Assembly: GCA_964369405.1 (NCBI GenBank)
Contig: CAYJGB010000001.1
Span: 115,111 to 179,110, forward strand
Direction of reading: 5' to 3'
DNA from: CAYJFG01 sp964369405
GTDB taxonomy: Bacteria; Bacillota; Clostridia; Oscillospirales; Acutalibacteraceae
Length of the DNA stretch: 64,000 nt
Every line of letters starts with the position of its first letter. Position 1 is the stretch's first letter. Under the pieces are notes generated by a model, which made no database searches, had not been told where the DNA came from, and saw nothing but the letters and a program-made list of their open reading frames with translations. A program made the translations under genes and the position numbers. Below are positions 42,906-52,498 of the stretch, piece by piece.

Positions 42906-44411
42906 ATGAATCAAAACGAAGCGACTAAGAAGAGAAATGTAAAATTCAACTTAATAACATCAATAATTGCTCAAGGTTTAGTTATAATAGTAAATCTATT
43001 CATTAAAGCAGAGATAAATATAAACTTAGGGTTTGATTATTTAGGTTTACAAACAGTTTATTCGAATTTTTGTGATATTTTCACTTTTGCTTTTTTAGGT
43101 ACTTCTATAGCTTTTTTATATAGTTTATATGAACCTCTTGAAAAAAATGACTATATTAAAATTATTGCTAACCATAGATTTTTTGAAAAAATATATAAAT
43201 ACATGTCACTATGTGTGTTAGGAGTAGGGCTAGTATCTACATTTTTAGTTTTATTTGTTATTGATGACACAATACCAAACTTGCAAATAATAATTACATA
43301 TACAACATATCTGTTTTCTATAATTATATTTAATAGAGGTGCTGTAAGACAGTATTTTATTATAGCAAACAATAGACATTATATCGTTTGGATTATCACA
43401 ATTATTGTTGAAATAGTTTTCTTTATTCTCCAAATTTATTTTTTAAATACTACTCAAAGTTTTTATATTTACATAATAATTTTCCTATTTAAAAATTTAG
43501 CCTATAACTTGTCCTTTACATTCTTTTTAAAGAAAAAATATAAATACTTATATACAAGAGAAAAAATAGATTATCAAGTAGATAAAAAATTTATATATAG
43601 TAATATTAAAGATTTAATTATTACTAGAGTAGGTATGGTTCTTATAAATAATACAGATAGTATTGTTACATCTGTTTTTGTTAGCACTGCTGTTAGTGGT
43701 TTGTATGCAAATTACTTATTTGTATATATGGGTGTAGTTTCAATTTTACTAATTTATTTCCAAGCATTAACAGCAAGGATTGGAAACTTTATTGTTTTAC
43801 ATAATAAAGAAGAAATTTTTAAGCATTTTTGGAATAATTCTATTGTTAATGTTTGTATTGTTGGTTTTTGTACAACTGCATTTTATTTGTTAATTCAAGA
43901 TTTTATTACTATTTGGATTGGCGAAGATGGTTTATTATCTCAGCAAATTGTAATATTAGTTTCACTTAATGTGTTTTTATATGGTATGCGTACTGTAACA
44001 TCATCTTACAGAAATGCTGCAGGTTTATTTAGTAAAATAAGCAAATTATTTATTATTAGAGGAGTAGTAAACTTAATATTATCACTTATTGGTGGTTATT
44101 ACTTTGGAGTTGTTGGTATATTAGTAGCTACAGTTGTAGCAAATCTAACCATAGGTTATATTTATGAGGCAAAAGTTGTCTATAAATATTTTGAAAAGTC
44201 GATGAAAAATGAATTGTTGTATCAAGTATTAGGAATATCTAGCACACTGCTATGTATTACTTTTACAGGATTTATAATTTCTTTTGTATCAACAACCGGC
44301 TATCTTGGATTCACTATTAAAACTTTATTATGTGTATTTAGTATAGGTGCATTTTATAGTGTTTTTTATGGTGCGTATATTTTAATTAAAAAAAATAGAA
44401 AGGGTGCATAA
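42906..44411 (+). CDS. Wzx-type polysaccharide flippase
   Basis: This 501-residue protein has about 12 to 14 membrane helices (IITSIIAQGLVIIVNLFIKAE-like start, helix pairs throughout). It also has the MOP-superfamily features of lipid-linked repeat-unit flippases: GFDYLGLQTVYSNF near residue 42 and the central loop INNTDSIVTSVFVSTAVSGLYANY. Its presence besides PelG implies that the locus also makes or decorates a lipid-linked glycan. It lies 31 bases after pelG and 2 bases before a GT2 gene. Confidence 0.85.
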   Translation: MNQNEATKKRNVKFNLITSIIAQGLVIIVNLFIKAEININLGFDYLGLQTVYSNFCDIFTFAFLGTSIAFLYSLYEPLEKNDYIKIIANHRFFEKIYKYMSLCVLGVGLVSTFLVLFVIDDTIPNLQIIITYTTYLFSIIIFNRGAVRQYFIIANNRHYIVWIITIIVEIVFFILQIYFLNTTQSFYIYIIIFLFKNLAYNLSFTFFLKKKYKYLYTREKIDYQVDKKFIYSNIKDLIITRVGMVLINNTDSIVTSVFVSTAVSGLYANYLFVYMGVVSILLIYFQALTARIGNFIVLHNKEEIFKHFWNNSIVNVCIVGFCTTAFYLLIQDFITIWIGEDGLLSQQIVILVSLNVFLYGMRTVTSSYRNAAGLFSKISKLFIIRGVVNLILSLIGGYYFGVVGILVATVVANLTIGYIYEAKVVYKYFEKSMKNELLYQVLGISSTLLCITFTGFIISFVSTTGYLGFTIKTLLCVFSIGAFYSVFYGAYILIKKNRKGA

Positions 44412-44413
44412 CT

Positions 44414-45487
44414 ATGACTGATATTGTATTGAGTTTTATTATACCAATTTATAATGCTGAAAAAAATATAAAAAATTGTATCAATTCCATTGTTAGAGAG
44501 AATGAAAACAATTATGAAATAATTTTAATTAATGACGGTTCAACTGACAAAAGTAAAGAAGTTTGTGATGAAATAGTAAGTTCATACAACAATATAAAAG
44601 TTATGCATACTGTTAATAACGGTCAAGGTAAAGCTAGAAACTTAGGTTTAGATATTGCTTGCGGAAAGTATGTAATGTTTGTTGATATAGATGACGAAAT
44701 TATATTAAGTGGAGTAAATAATATGTTAGATATCGCTTTAAAAGGAGATTATGACATAGTGTGTTCTACTTATTACAGAATAGAAAATTCTGGAGAAAAC
44801 TTAGTTTTAAATGATTTCAAATCAGGCGAAGTTACAGCAAAAGGTACTTTAGAAGATAGAGATAGGTATAATAAGATAAAAAACAAAAGCGTTTTTGGGT
44901 ATTTGTGGAATAAAGTTATAAAAACAAGTTTTATAACCCAAAATGGAGTAAGATTAGATAACGAAAGAAAAGTTTTTATGGAGGATTTCATTTTTAACTT
45001 AAAATTATGGCTAAATAATCCAAGATATTATTATACGCAAACGCCATCTTATAGGTTTGATGTAAGATATAATTCTACGACAAGACAAAATGATGAGTTC
45101 ATCGCAGAAAAAACTATTAAAACTATCGAAAATTTTTATAGTTATATGAATGATAATAACTTGTACATTGATAATTTGGAAATAATTATACCAATGTCCA
45201 TAAGAATACTAGCATACGCATTAATTAAAAATATTCCATATGAAGGATTATCATTTAAAAAGTTAATGAGTAGAATAAATTTATATGCAAATTCATTTGC
45301 TTATAAATCTATAGTAAATACTGAAAATGCTAGCAAAAGCTTTAAAAGTTTACAGTCATTACCAGAAAAAGTACTGTATAAATACTGCTTGTTTTGTTTA
45401 AAACACAAGTTGAAAGGTTTAATAGCATTGTTGTTTTTCGTGTTTTATCCTGTGTTTAAAATATATTTAACTAAAAATGTTAAGTAA
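44414..45487 (+). CDS. Family 2 glycosyltransferase
   Basis: A GT-A fold enzyme of 357 residues: FIIPIYNAEKNIKNCINSI, LINDGSTDKSKEVCD, NNGQGKARNLGLDIACG and the metal-binding VDIDDE. The C-terminal part (about 220-357) is helical and differs from the four paralogues that follow, so it is not a member of that tandem family. The C-terminal hydrophobic stretch LIALLFFVFYPVFKIYL may touch the membrane. The sugar donor cannot be read from sequence. Confidence 0.87.
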   Translation: MTDIVLSFIIPIYNAEKNIKNCINSIVRENENNYEIILINDGSTDKSKEVCDEIVSSYNNIKVMHTVNNGQGKARNLGLDIACGKYVMFVDIDDEIILSGVNNMLDIALKGDYDIVCSTYYRIENSGENLVLNDFKSGEVTAKGTLEDRDRYNKIKNKSVFGYLWNKVIKTSFITQNGVRLDNERKVFMEDFIFNLKLWLNNPRYYYTQTPSYRFDVRYNSTTRQNDEFIAEKTIKTIENFYSYMNDNNLYIDNLEIIIPMSIRILAYALIKNIPYEGLSFKKLMSRINLYANSFAYKSIVNTENASKSFKSLQSLPEKVLYKYCLFCLKHKLKGLIALLFFVFYPVFKIYLTKNVK

Positions 45488-45532
45488 TGATTAAGGTTTA
45501 TATTATTTTTATTGTGTTAGGAAGTGCTGAAT

Positions 45533-46519
45533 ATGAATGAAAAAATTAGTGTAATTGTTCCTGTATATAAGGTTGAAAAGTTTTTGGATAGGTGTGTAAA
45601 GTCATTAATCGAGCAAACTTATACAAATCTTGAAATAATATTAGTTGATGATGGCTCACCAGATAGTTGTCCACAAATGTGTGATAAATGGGCAAAAAAA
45701 GATGATAGAATAATTGTAATACATCAAACAAATAAAGGGTTAAGTGAGGCAAGAAATTCTGGAATGGATATAGCGACAGGGGACTATATAGCATTTCTTG
45801 ATAGTGATGATTATGTGTTTCCAGATATGTATGAAAAATTATATACCGCACTAAAAGCTAACAATGTAGATTTGGTTGCTTGTGGTTATGTTGATGTAGA
45901 TGAATACGGTAATTTGATTAAGAGAAATGTATTCAAAGGTAATGAATTTAAGTATGAAAAAGTTTATTCTGGCAAAGAATATGCATCATTTTTTTTCAGT
46001 AATTTAAGTATAAGTATAGTTTGGGATAAACTATATAGTAAAGAGATAATAGGTGATAATCGTTTTAAACCAGGAGTAGCGTGTGAAGATATTTTGTTTT
46101 TATCTAATATTATTAATAACCAAGTAAGCATGGTATTTATAGAAGATAGTTTATATTATTATACAGTGCGAAAAAATAGTATAACATATGGCTTTAATGA
46201 AAAGTTTTACTTTGATAGAGTTAAAAATGTTTTTGATGGAAGTTTGATGGTGGAACAAAAAATAACTGGAATGAAAAAATATACCAGAATAGCACAGTTT
46301 AGAGCAATATCATCATTTTTGTTTTTTATGCCTTCTGAATATATCAAAAATAAAAATAAAGCATATTTATTTACGTTAAATAAATTAGAAGAAAATAAAC
46401 AATATATAGCTAAGACGGATTTAGAATTTTCTTTAAAAATATTGCTTCGAATGTTTTTGATATCAAAGAGGTTTGCAAAATTTATATTTAAAGTGATTAA
46501 TAAGGTATATATTAAATAA
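45533..46519 (+). CDS. Family 2 glycosyltransferase, tandem paralogue 1
   Basis: ATG 45533 is chosen, with GGAAG 8 bases upstream; about 328 residues. GT-A signatures are VIVPVYKVEKFLDRCVKSL, LVDDGSPDSCPQMCDKWAKK and the metal site FLDSDDYV. The later segment SIVWDKLYSKEIIGDNRFKPG with CEDILFL is the acceptor-side motif shared with the next three genes. The family resembles EpsJ/CpsI-type transferases. It is first of four side-by-side copies. Confidence 0.88.
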   Translation: MNEKISVIVPVYKVEKFLDRCVKSLIEQTYTNLEIILVDDGSPDSCPQMCDKWAKKDDRIIVIHQTNKGLSEARNSGMDIATGDYIAFLDSDDYVFPDMYEKLYTALKANNVDLVACGYVDVDEYGNLIKRNVFKGNEFKYEKVYSGKEYASFFFSNLSISIVWDKLYSKEIIGDNRFKPGVACEDILFLSNIINNQVSMVFIEDSLYYYTVRKNSITYGFNEKFYFDRVKNVFDGSLMVEQKITGMKKYTRIAQFRAISSFLFFMPSEYIKNKNKAYLFTLNKLEENKQYIAKTDLEFSLKILLRMFLISKRFAKFIFKVINKVYIK

Positions 46520-46558
46520 TGATTAATATGTAGTAATTATAGTAAAGGAGGGAGAAAT

Positions 46559-47539
46559 TTGGTTAGTATAATTATACCTATATATAATACAAAAGATTAT
46601 TTAGAAAGATGTATAAGAAGTGTAGTTCAGCAGTCTTATTCAGATATAGAAATAATTTTAGTAAATGATGGCTCTACAGATAATTGTCTTATTATATGTG
46701 AAAAATGGGCTAAAAGAGATAATAGAATAAAAATTATTAATCAAGAAAATAGAGGAGTGGCAGAAGCAAGGAATTCTGGAATTAAGGTTGCTAAAGGTGA
46801 GTACATTTGCTTTGTAGATAGTGACGATTATGTTAACAGAGATTATATTAAAAGGCTATATGAAGTTATTATTGCTAATAACATCGATATTGTATGTTGT
46901 GGAAATTTATATGTAAACATAAACGACCAACAAATTATGAAAACTTCACATAGAATACATGGATTTAATTATGATGAAGTACATACTGGTAGAGAATTAC
47001 TAACTATGCTTTTAGAAGATAAAACTATACCAGTAGTATGGAATAAAATATATAGAAAAGATATAGTACTGAAAAATTTGTTTAAGCAAGACGAATTATG
47101 TGTCGATTGTTATTTTTTGGCAAATATATTAGACAATGATACTTCGATTATGTACATAGATGATGTTCTATATTTTTTCACAGTAAGAGAAAATGCATTT
47201 GAATATAGATTTCATAAAGACTACTATCTTAAAATGATTAAATATCTATGTTCATTAGATAATTTTTTAGTAGATAGATTCGATGAAGAGATAATTATTA
47301 GTTTAAGAACAGCACAATTAAGATATATTTGTTATTATTTATGTAGAATGCCATATAAAGAAATCGAAAATAGGGATGAAGATTATTTGTATGTGCTAAA
47401 AGAATTAATGAAAATAAAAGAGTATATAACTTTAAATAATAATAAATTTATTTTAAAGGCATTTCTATGGGTTTACTTAAAATCACCATGGCTTGCTAAG
47501 TTTGTTTTGAGCTTTATTGAAGATAATAAGGCAAAGTAA
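46559..47539 (+). CDS. Family 2 glycosyltransferase, tandem paralogue 2
   Basis: A TTG start follows GGAGGG by 7 bases; 326 residues. Signatures: SIIIPIYNTKDYLERCIRSV, LVNDGSTDNCLIICEKWAKR and FVDSDDYVNRDY. At the acceptor motif, PVVWNKIYRKDIVLKNLF is followed by LCVDCYFLANIL, where the other copies have an acidic AED or CED. The change to CVD at this point may alter the catalytic base or specificity. It is otherwise colinear with its neighbours. Confidence 0.87.
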   Translation: MVSIIIPIYNTKDYLERCIRSVVQQSYSDIEIILVNDGSTDNCLIICEKWAKRDNRIKIINQENRGVAEARNSGIKVAKGEYICFVDSDDYVNRDYIKRLYEVIIANNIDIVCCGNLYVNINDQQIMKTSHRIHGFNYDEVHTGRELLTMLLEDKTIPVVWNKIYRKDIVLKNLFKQDELCVDCYFLANILDNDTSIMYIDDVLYFFTVRENAFEYRFHKDYYLKMIKYLCSLDNFLVDRFDEEIIISLRTAQLRYICYYLCRMPYKEIENRDEDYLYVLKELMKIKEYITLNNNKFILKAFLWVYLKSPWLAKFVLSFIEDNKAK

Positions 47540-47563
47540 TAAGTAATAAATAGAGGTGGAAAT

Positions 47564-48550
47564 ATGATTAGTGTTATCATTCCAGTTTATAACGCTGAAA
47601 AATATTTAGAAAGATGTATAAAAAGTGTAGTTAATCAAAGTTATAAAAATTTAGAAATAATATTAATTAATGATGGATCAACTGATGATTCTGATAAAAT
47701 ATGTGATAAATGGAGTAAATTAGATACTAGAATAAATATTATTCATAAAGTAAATGAGGGAGTTAGTGTTGCAAGAAACACTGGTTTAGATGTAGCTACA
47801 GGTGAGTATATTGCATTTGTTGATAGTGATGATTACATAAGAGAAGATTATATTAATAAGCTTCTAGAATATATAATAAAATTTGATGTTGATATTTCTT
47901 GCTGTAAATATGTAAACATTGATGAAAATGTTAATGAAATTAAAAGTTATAAAAATGATGACAGAATAATGTGTGACGAAGTGATTTTGGGTGAAGACTA
48001 CATAATAAATGTAATTACGAATAATACTTTACCAGTGATGTGGAATAAATTATATAAAAGAAAAATTTTTGACAATTTAAGATTTGAAAGAGATGTTTTA
48101 GCAGAGGATTATTTGATTTTATTGAAAATGATAAATAAAGAACATAGAATTGTATTTACAGATGAAGTTTTATATTACTACTTAATTAGAAATAATAGTT
48201 TAACTAGTGGTTTTAATAAGAAATTTAACTTAGATAGAGTTAATCATATTTTTGAAAATGAAGAATTTTTGATTAATAAATTTGGTGAAAGTATATTTAA
48301 CAGTGTTAAAACAGCACAACTAAGAATGATATGTTTTTACTTTTGTTTAATGCCATATAGTCATATTACAATAAAAGATGAAGACTATTTATATGTATAC
48401 AAACTTTTTATAGACAATAAAAAGTATATTAATAAAAGTGATAATAGAACAGATGTTAAATTATTTTTATTACTATACATAGTTTCAGCTAGAGTTGCTA
48501 AAAAGTTGGTTGATGTAATGGAAAGAATAATAAGATATATTTCGAGGTGA
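47564..48550 (+). CDS. Family 2 glycosyltransferase, tandem paralogue 3
   Basis: The 328-residue product starts MISVIIPVYNAEKYLERCIKSV and has LINDGSTDDSDKICDKW, FVDSDDYIREDY, LPVMWNKLYKRKIFDNLRF and LAEDYLILLKM. All GT-A residues seem intact. An AGAGGTG ribosome site lies before the ATG. Its stop overlaps the GTG/ribosome site of the next gene, showing tight coupling in the array. Confidence 0.88.
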   Translation: MISVIIPVYNAEKYLERCIKSVVNQSYKNLEIILINDGSTDDSDKICDKWSKLDTRINIIHKVNEGVSVARNTGLDVATGEYIAFVDSDDYIREDYINKLLEYIIKFDVDISCCKYVNIDENVNEIKSYKNDDRIMCDEVILGEDYIINVITNNTLPVMWNKLYKRKIFDNLRFERDVLAEDYLILLKMINKEHRIVFTDEVLYYYLIRNNSLTSGFNKKFNLDRVNHIFENEEFLINKFGESIFNSVKTAQLRMICFYFCLMPYSHITIKDEDYLYVYKLFIDNKKYINKSDNRTDVKLFLLLYIVSARVAKKLVDVMERIIRYISR

Positions 48551-48555
48551 ATAAG

Positions 48556-49536
48556 TTGGTAAGCGTAATTATCCCAATATATAATGTTGAAAAATATTTG
48601 GATAGGTGTTTAGAAAGTATTGTAAATCAAACACAAAAAGATTTAGAAATAATACTAGTTAATGATGGCTCAACTGATGATTGCGCAAAAATGTGTAACG
48701 AGTGGGCGAAAAAAGATGACAGAATAAAAGTTATCCATAAAGAAAATGGTGGGTTAAGTGATGCCCGAAACGCTGGTATAAATTTTGCTAGTGGCGAATA
48801 TATTATGTTTTTAGATAGTGATGATTATTATCATGAAAATATGTGTAAAATTATGCATGAAACTATTATTAAACGTGGTGTAGATTTAGTGTGCTGTGAC
48901 TTTATTGATGTTAATGAAGAAGGAGATTTAATTAAACGACCTAAAATATATTATGAAGATATAGATTATAAGAGAGTGTATGATGGTCGTGAATTTATAA
49001 AATTTCTCTTGGAGAATAAAGCACCTCCGTTTGCGTGGAATAAGATTTATAAACGAAATATATTTTTCGAAAAACGATTTAAAAAAGGTTATTTAGCAGA
49101 AGATTATGAGTTTTTATTAAGAGCGATTAGAGAAACTAGAGAAGTATATTTTATATCTGATAAATTATATTATTATACTTATAGAGATAGTAGTATTACA
49201 TCAGGATTTAATAAAAAATTCAATCTTGATGTAGTTAAAAATATATATGAACTAGAAGATTTTTTAATAGATAGATTTGGCGATGATATTAAACCTAGTC
49301 TAAAAACTGCAGAATTAGAAAGTATAAGACTTTATCTTACTAATGTACCATATAAGCATATGAAAAATGAAGATAATTCTTATTTATATGTGTCAGCAAA
49401 ACTTAAAGTAATAAAATGGAATATATTTAAAGGTAAAAATGGATTAAAAGTTAAACTGATTTTATTAGCATTTTTAGTTTCACGTAAATTTGCTAAAATT
49501 ATACTTATAACAATAAACAAATTGTTTGGGAAATAA
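48556..49536 (+). CDS. Family 2 glycosyltransferase, tandem paralogue 4
   Basis: TTG 48556, 6 bases after GAGGTG, is preferred over the GTG at 48547 that lies in that site; the resulting start MVSVIIPIYNVEKYL matches the other copies. About 326 residues with LVNDGSTDDCAKMCNEWAKK, FLDSDDYYHEN, PFAWNKIYKRNIFFEKRF and LAEDYEFLLRA. Last of the four tandem paralogues, 25 bases before the c-di-GMP phosphodiesterase gene. Confidence 0.88.
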   Translation: MVSVIIPIYNVEKYLDRCLESIVNQTQKDLEIILVNDGSTDDCAKMCNEWAKKDDRIKVIHKENGGLSDARNAGINFASGEYIMFLDSDDYYHENMCKIMHETIIKRGVDLVCCDFIDVNEEGDLIKRPKIYYEDIDYKRVYDGREFIKFLLENKAPPFAWNKIYKRNIFFEKRFKKGYLAEDYEFLLRAIRETREVYFISDKLYYYTYRDSSITSGFNKKFNLDVVKNIYELEDFLIDRFGDDIKPSLKTAELESIRLYLTNVPYKHMKNEDNSYLYVSAKLKVIKWNIFKGKNGLKVKLILLAFLVSRKFAKIILITINKLFGK

Positions 49537-49561
49537 AATTTTATAGCAGGAGGTTAGTTAT

Positions 49562-52453
49562 ATGTATAAATCAATAAAAATAATATTATCTTTCCTCTTA
49601 ATAATACTATTGATAATATCAATAAATATGTTTTATGTGGGTGCTACTGAAGAAAATACTAATGTGAAATTAGGATATGTAAGTGGATATGGTTCGGTAA
49701 GTAATATTAATTCTGTATTTAACAAAGGGTATGTATACGATATAACAAGCAAAATGGAAATATATTCAGATTTGAAATTTGAATATATAGAGTATTTTAA
49801 TGCTGTTGATATGCTTAAAGCCTTAGGTGATGGCGATATTGATATAATGGGTCCTAATCCGTATATTGAAGAGGATGAGCAGTTTAAATCGTCAATGCGT
49901 ATGGGTTCTGCTTATGTATGCTTAGCTGTTCCTACTGAAAATTCAGATGAATATTATTATGATAATCCAGATAGCATAGATGGTAAAACAGTTGCATCAT
50001 TTAATGACAGTCCATTCGAAAAGTATTTAGATGAATATTGTGAAAAACATAATATAACAGTGAATTATGTAAGAGGTCTTTCAACAGATTATGAAAACCT
50101 TTCTGCTGATTTATATTTAGTATCTTCAAGTTTTGATAAATTTCATAATTTTTCATCAATATATAATTTTAGCACATATAGTAATTACATGGTACAAAAT
50201 AAAGATAACGAGCAAAATAATGAAATTATAGACAAAGCGTATGAAAACACTATAGCAAACGAACCACAATTATTAACAGAGTTAAATGAAAAATATTATG
50301 GAGAGATTAGTTTATTAAATAGATTATTAAAATTAGAAGAGATAAATTTATTAAAGAGTTCCGACTATAAGGTCGGCTTTGTAGATTCTCATAACCCTTT
50401 TACATATTTAGATGAAAACAATAATCCGTCTGGAATATCTATAGATGTGTTTAATTATTATATAGAAAGATATGGATATAACTCAGTTCAGTATATTCCG
50501 TACCATTTAGGTGATGAAGATACTACAGATGAAGAATATGCTTATGAAAATTGTAATGTTTTATTAGCGTCAATGGGTAATTATTCACAGTTAGAAGATG
50601 GTTTTTATTTGTCCGATAGTTACCTAGATATACCAATGTTTGTTTTAGCTGAAAATGAAATAGACCTACTAGATGAAAGTAAGTTTAAAAAAGTTGGAGT
50701 AATTCAAAATGCAACAATTGACCCTGAAGAAATTTACGCAGTTTATCCAAATTGCGAATATATCCTATTTACAGATGCTCAAGAATTAGCATACTCATAT
50801 AATGATGGCAGTCTAGATGCCGTTATGCTGAGCAAATATTCTACATCATATGCACAACCATTTATAACTAGAGATTATAATACTTACGGAACAGATTTAG
50901 AAATGACTTTAAGATTATGGATTTCTAAAGACGAATCAGTTGATTATTTAAATATATCAAATGTTGCCTTTAATCATATACCTGATGATAAAATAAATGA
51001 AATAATAGAACAAGAATTATTGAAAAATCAAAAAACATATACTTTGATTGATTTTTTGTATGATAATTTTCAAACATTAGTATATATATTTGTAATATTA
51101 GCGTTAATAGCTATGTCGCTTATTATATTTAATAAAAGCAGAAAAAAATCTATAATGTTGGCAGCATTAAATAAGGATACAGCTACAAACTGTGTTTCAC
51201 AATTTAGATTTAACGAATTAGTACCAAAAATATTAAAGGAAGCAAAAGTTGGTGAATATGAAGTAGTATCTATTGATTTAGATAAATTTAGTACAATAAA
51301 TAAAGTTTATGGTATGAGTAAAGGTAATGAGGTAATAAAAGCTATTGCGAAAGTATTACTTGAAGTTTTTGATAGTGAAACTTCTGTAGTTGCTAGAGCA
51401 ACAGCGGACCAATTTTATCTTATACATAGATATTATGAAAATATTGACTTTATGGAACTATGCAATAAATTAATTGCACCAGAAGTAAAAAGAGTAGTTG
51501 GAGAGAATTATAATTTAAGTTTGTCTGTAGGCGTTTATAGGATTGATGACCCAAAAGAAAATGTGACAGAAATATTTAACCATTGCATGTTAGCACGACA
51601 AAAAGGCAAAAAATTATATAAAACTACTATTAATTATTTTGATGAACAAATGAGAGAAGAAGAAAAAAATATAATTAATATAGTATACAGAATGAAGGAA
51701 GCACTAAAAGGTAATGAATTTTTTGTGAAGTTACAGCCTAAAGTAGACTTTAAAACGTTGAAGATATGTGGTGCTGAAGCTTTAGTGCGTTGGCTACCAA
51801 AGTCATCAGCAACAGAAATTTATCCAGACCAATTTATTAGTGTTTTTGAATCTAATGGATTTATACCAGATTTAGATTACTTTGTATTTGAAGAAACGTG
51901 TAAATTTATAAATGAAAATAGCAGTATGTTAAACATACCAGTTATATCAGTAAATGTATCAGCAATAACACTTTTTGATTATAGGTTTAAAGATAAATTG
52001 ACTACTATTTCAAAAAAATATAATATTAATTTTGATAGAGTTGAACTTGAAATAACTGAAAGTGCAATTGAAATTGATAAAGTTATGATACAAAATAAAG
52101 TATCAGAAATTAAGCAATTAGGTTATAGTATTTCGATTGATGACTTTGGTGCTGGACTATCTTCTCTAAATAGACTTAGTAGTTTAGAGTTTGACACAGT
52201 AAAACTAGATAAAGAGTTTTTAGATTTTAAATCAGCAGACACTAAAGGTGCAATTATTGTTGAAGATGTAGTTAAAATGGCAAAGGATATTGGAATGAAA
52301 GTAGTTTGCGAGGGTGTAGAAACAGCTAAACAAGCTAAATGGTTGCAAGATATAAATTGTGATGTTGCACAAGGTTATTATTTTTTCAGACCAATTACTA
52401 AAGATGAATTTATTAAGTTGTTGATAGAAGATAAGACATACGAAATTGAATAG
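49562..52453 (+). CDS. Sensor protein: two substrate-binding-like domains, degenerate GGDEF, intact EAL
   Basis: The 963-residue protein has a signal/anchor helix (5-27), two tandem periplasmic-binding-protein-like domains (about 35-255 and 268-488), a membrane helix (505-524), a GGDEF domain (about 540-690) and an EAL domain (about 705-955). The GGDEF signature reads TADQF (614-618), so cyclase activity is unlikely. The EAL domain keeps Glu739-Ala-Leu, Asn798, Glu830, Asp860-Asp861, Lys881, Glu917 and Gln937, the residues needed to cleave c-di-GMP. It is probably a ligand-gated phosphodiesterase that lowers c-di-GMP seen by the PelD-like receptor encoded upstream. Confidence 0.9.
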   Translation: MYKSIKIILSFLLIILLIISINMFYVGATEENTNVKLGYVSGYGSVSNINSVFNKGYVYDITSKMEIYSDLKFEYIEYFNAVDMLKALGDGDIDIMGPNPYIEEDEQFKSSMRMGSAYVCLAVPTENSDEYYYDNPDSIDGKTVASFNDSPFEKYLDEYCEKHNITVNYVRGLSTDYENLSADLYLVSSSFDKFHNFSSIYNFSTYSNYMVQNKDNEQNNEIIDKAYENTIANEPQLLTELNEKYYGEISLLNRLLKLEEINLLKSSDYKVGFVDSHNPFTYLDENNNPSGISIDVFNYYIERYGYNSVQYIPYHLGDEDTTDEEYAYENCNVLLASMGNYSQLEDGFYLSDSYLDIPMFVLAENEIDLLDESKFKKVGVIQNATIDPEEIYAVYPNCEYILFTDAQELAYSYNDGSLDAVMLSKYSTSYAQPFITRDYNTYGTDLEMTLRLWISKDESVDYLNISNVAFNHIPDDKINEIIEQELLKNQKTYTLIDFLYDNFQTLVYIFVILALIAMSLIIFNKSRKKSIMLAALNKDTATNCVSQFRFNELVPKILKEAKVGEYEVVSIDLDKFSTINKVYGMSKGNEVIKAIAKVLLEVFDSETSVVARATADQFYLIHRYYENIDFMELCNKLIAPEVKRVVGENYNLSLSVGVYRIDDPKENVTEIFNHCMLARQKGKKLYKTTINYFDEQMREEEKNIINIVYRMKEALKGNEFFVKLQPKVDFKTLKICGAEALVRWLPKSSATEIYPDQFISVFESNGFIPDLDYFVFEETCKFINENSSMLNIPVISVNVSAITLFDYRFKDKLTTISKKYNINFDRVELEITESAIEIDKVMIQNKVSEIKQLGYSISIDDFGAGLSSLNRLSSLEFDTVKLDKEFLDFKSADTKGAIIVEDVVKMAKDIGMKVVCEGVETAKQAKWLQDINCDVAQGYYFFRPITKDEFIKLLIEDKTYEIE

Positions 52454-52467
52454 TATATAAAATTAAA

Positions 52468-52498
52468 AGCTTAGTAAGTGTAATATCTTACTAAGCTT
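52468..52498. terminator. Hairpin after the EAL-protein gene
   Basis: AAGCTTAGTAAG and CTTACTAAGCTT form 12 perfect pairs around TGTAATAT. There is no U-run on the plus strand; the minus strand has a T/A-rich tail. It probably ends the exopolysaccharide transcript. Confidence 0.6.

Noticed and set aside
45533..49536. Direct repeats or CRISPR-like array
   Set aside because: Local similarity comes from four diverged paralogous coding genes; no short regularly spaced repeats occur here or elsewhere in the window.
51180..51640. Active diguanylate cyclase
   Set aside because: The signature is TADQF in place of GGDEF, which removes residues needed for GTP and metal binding.
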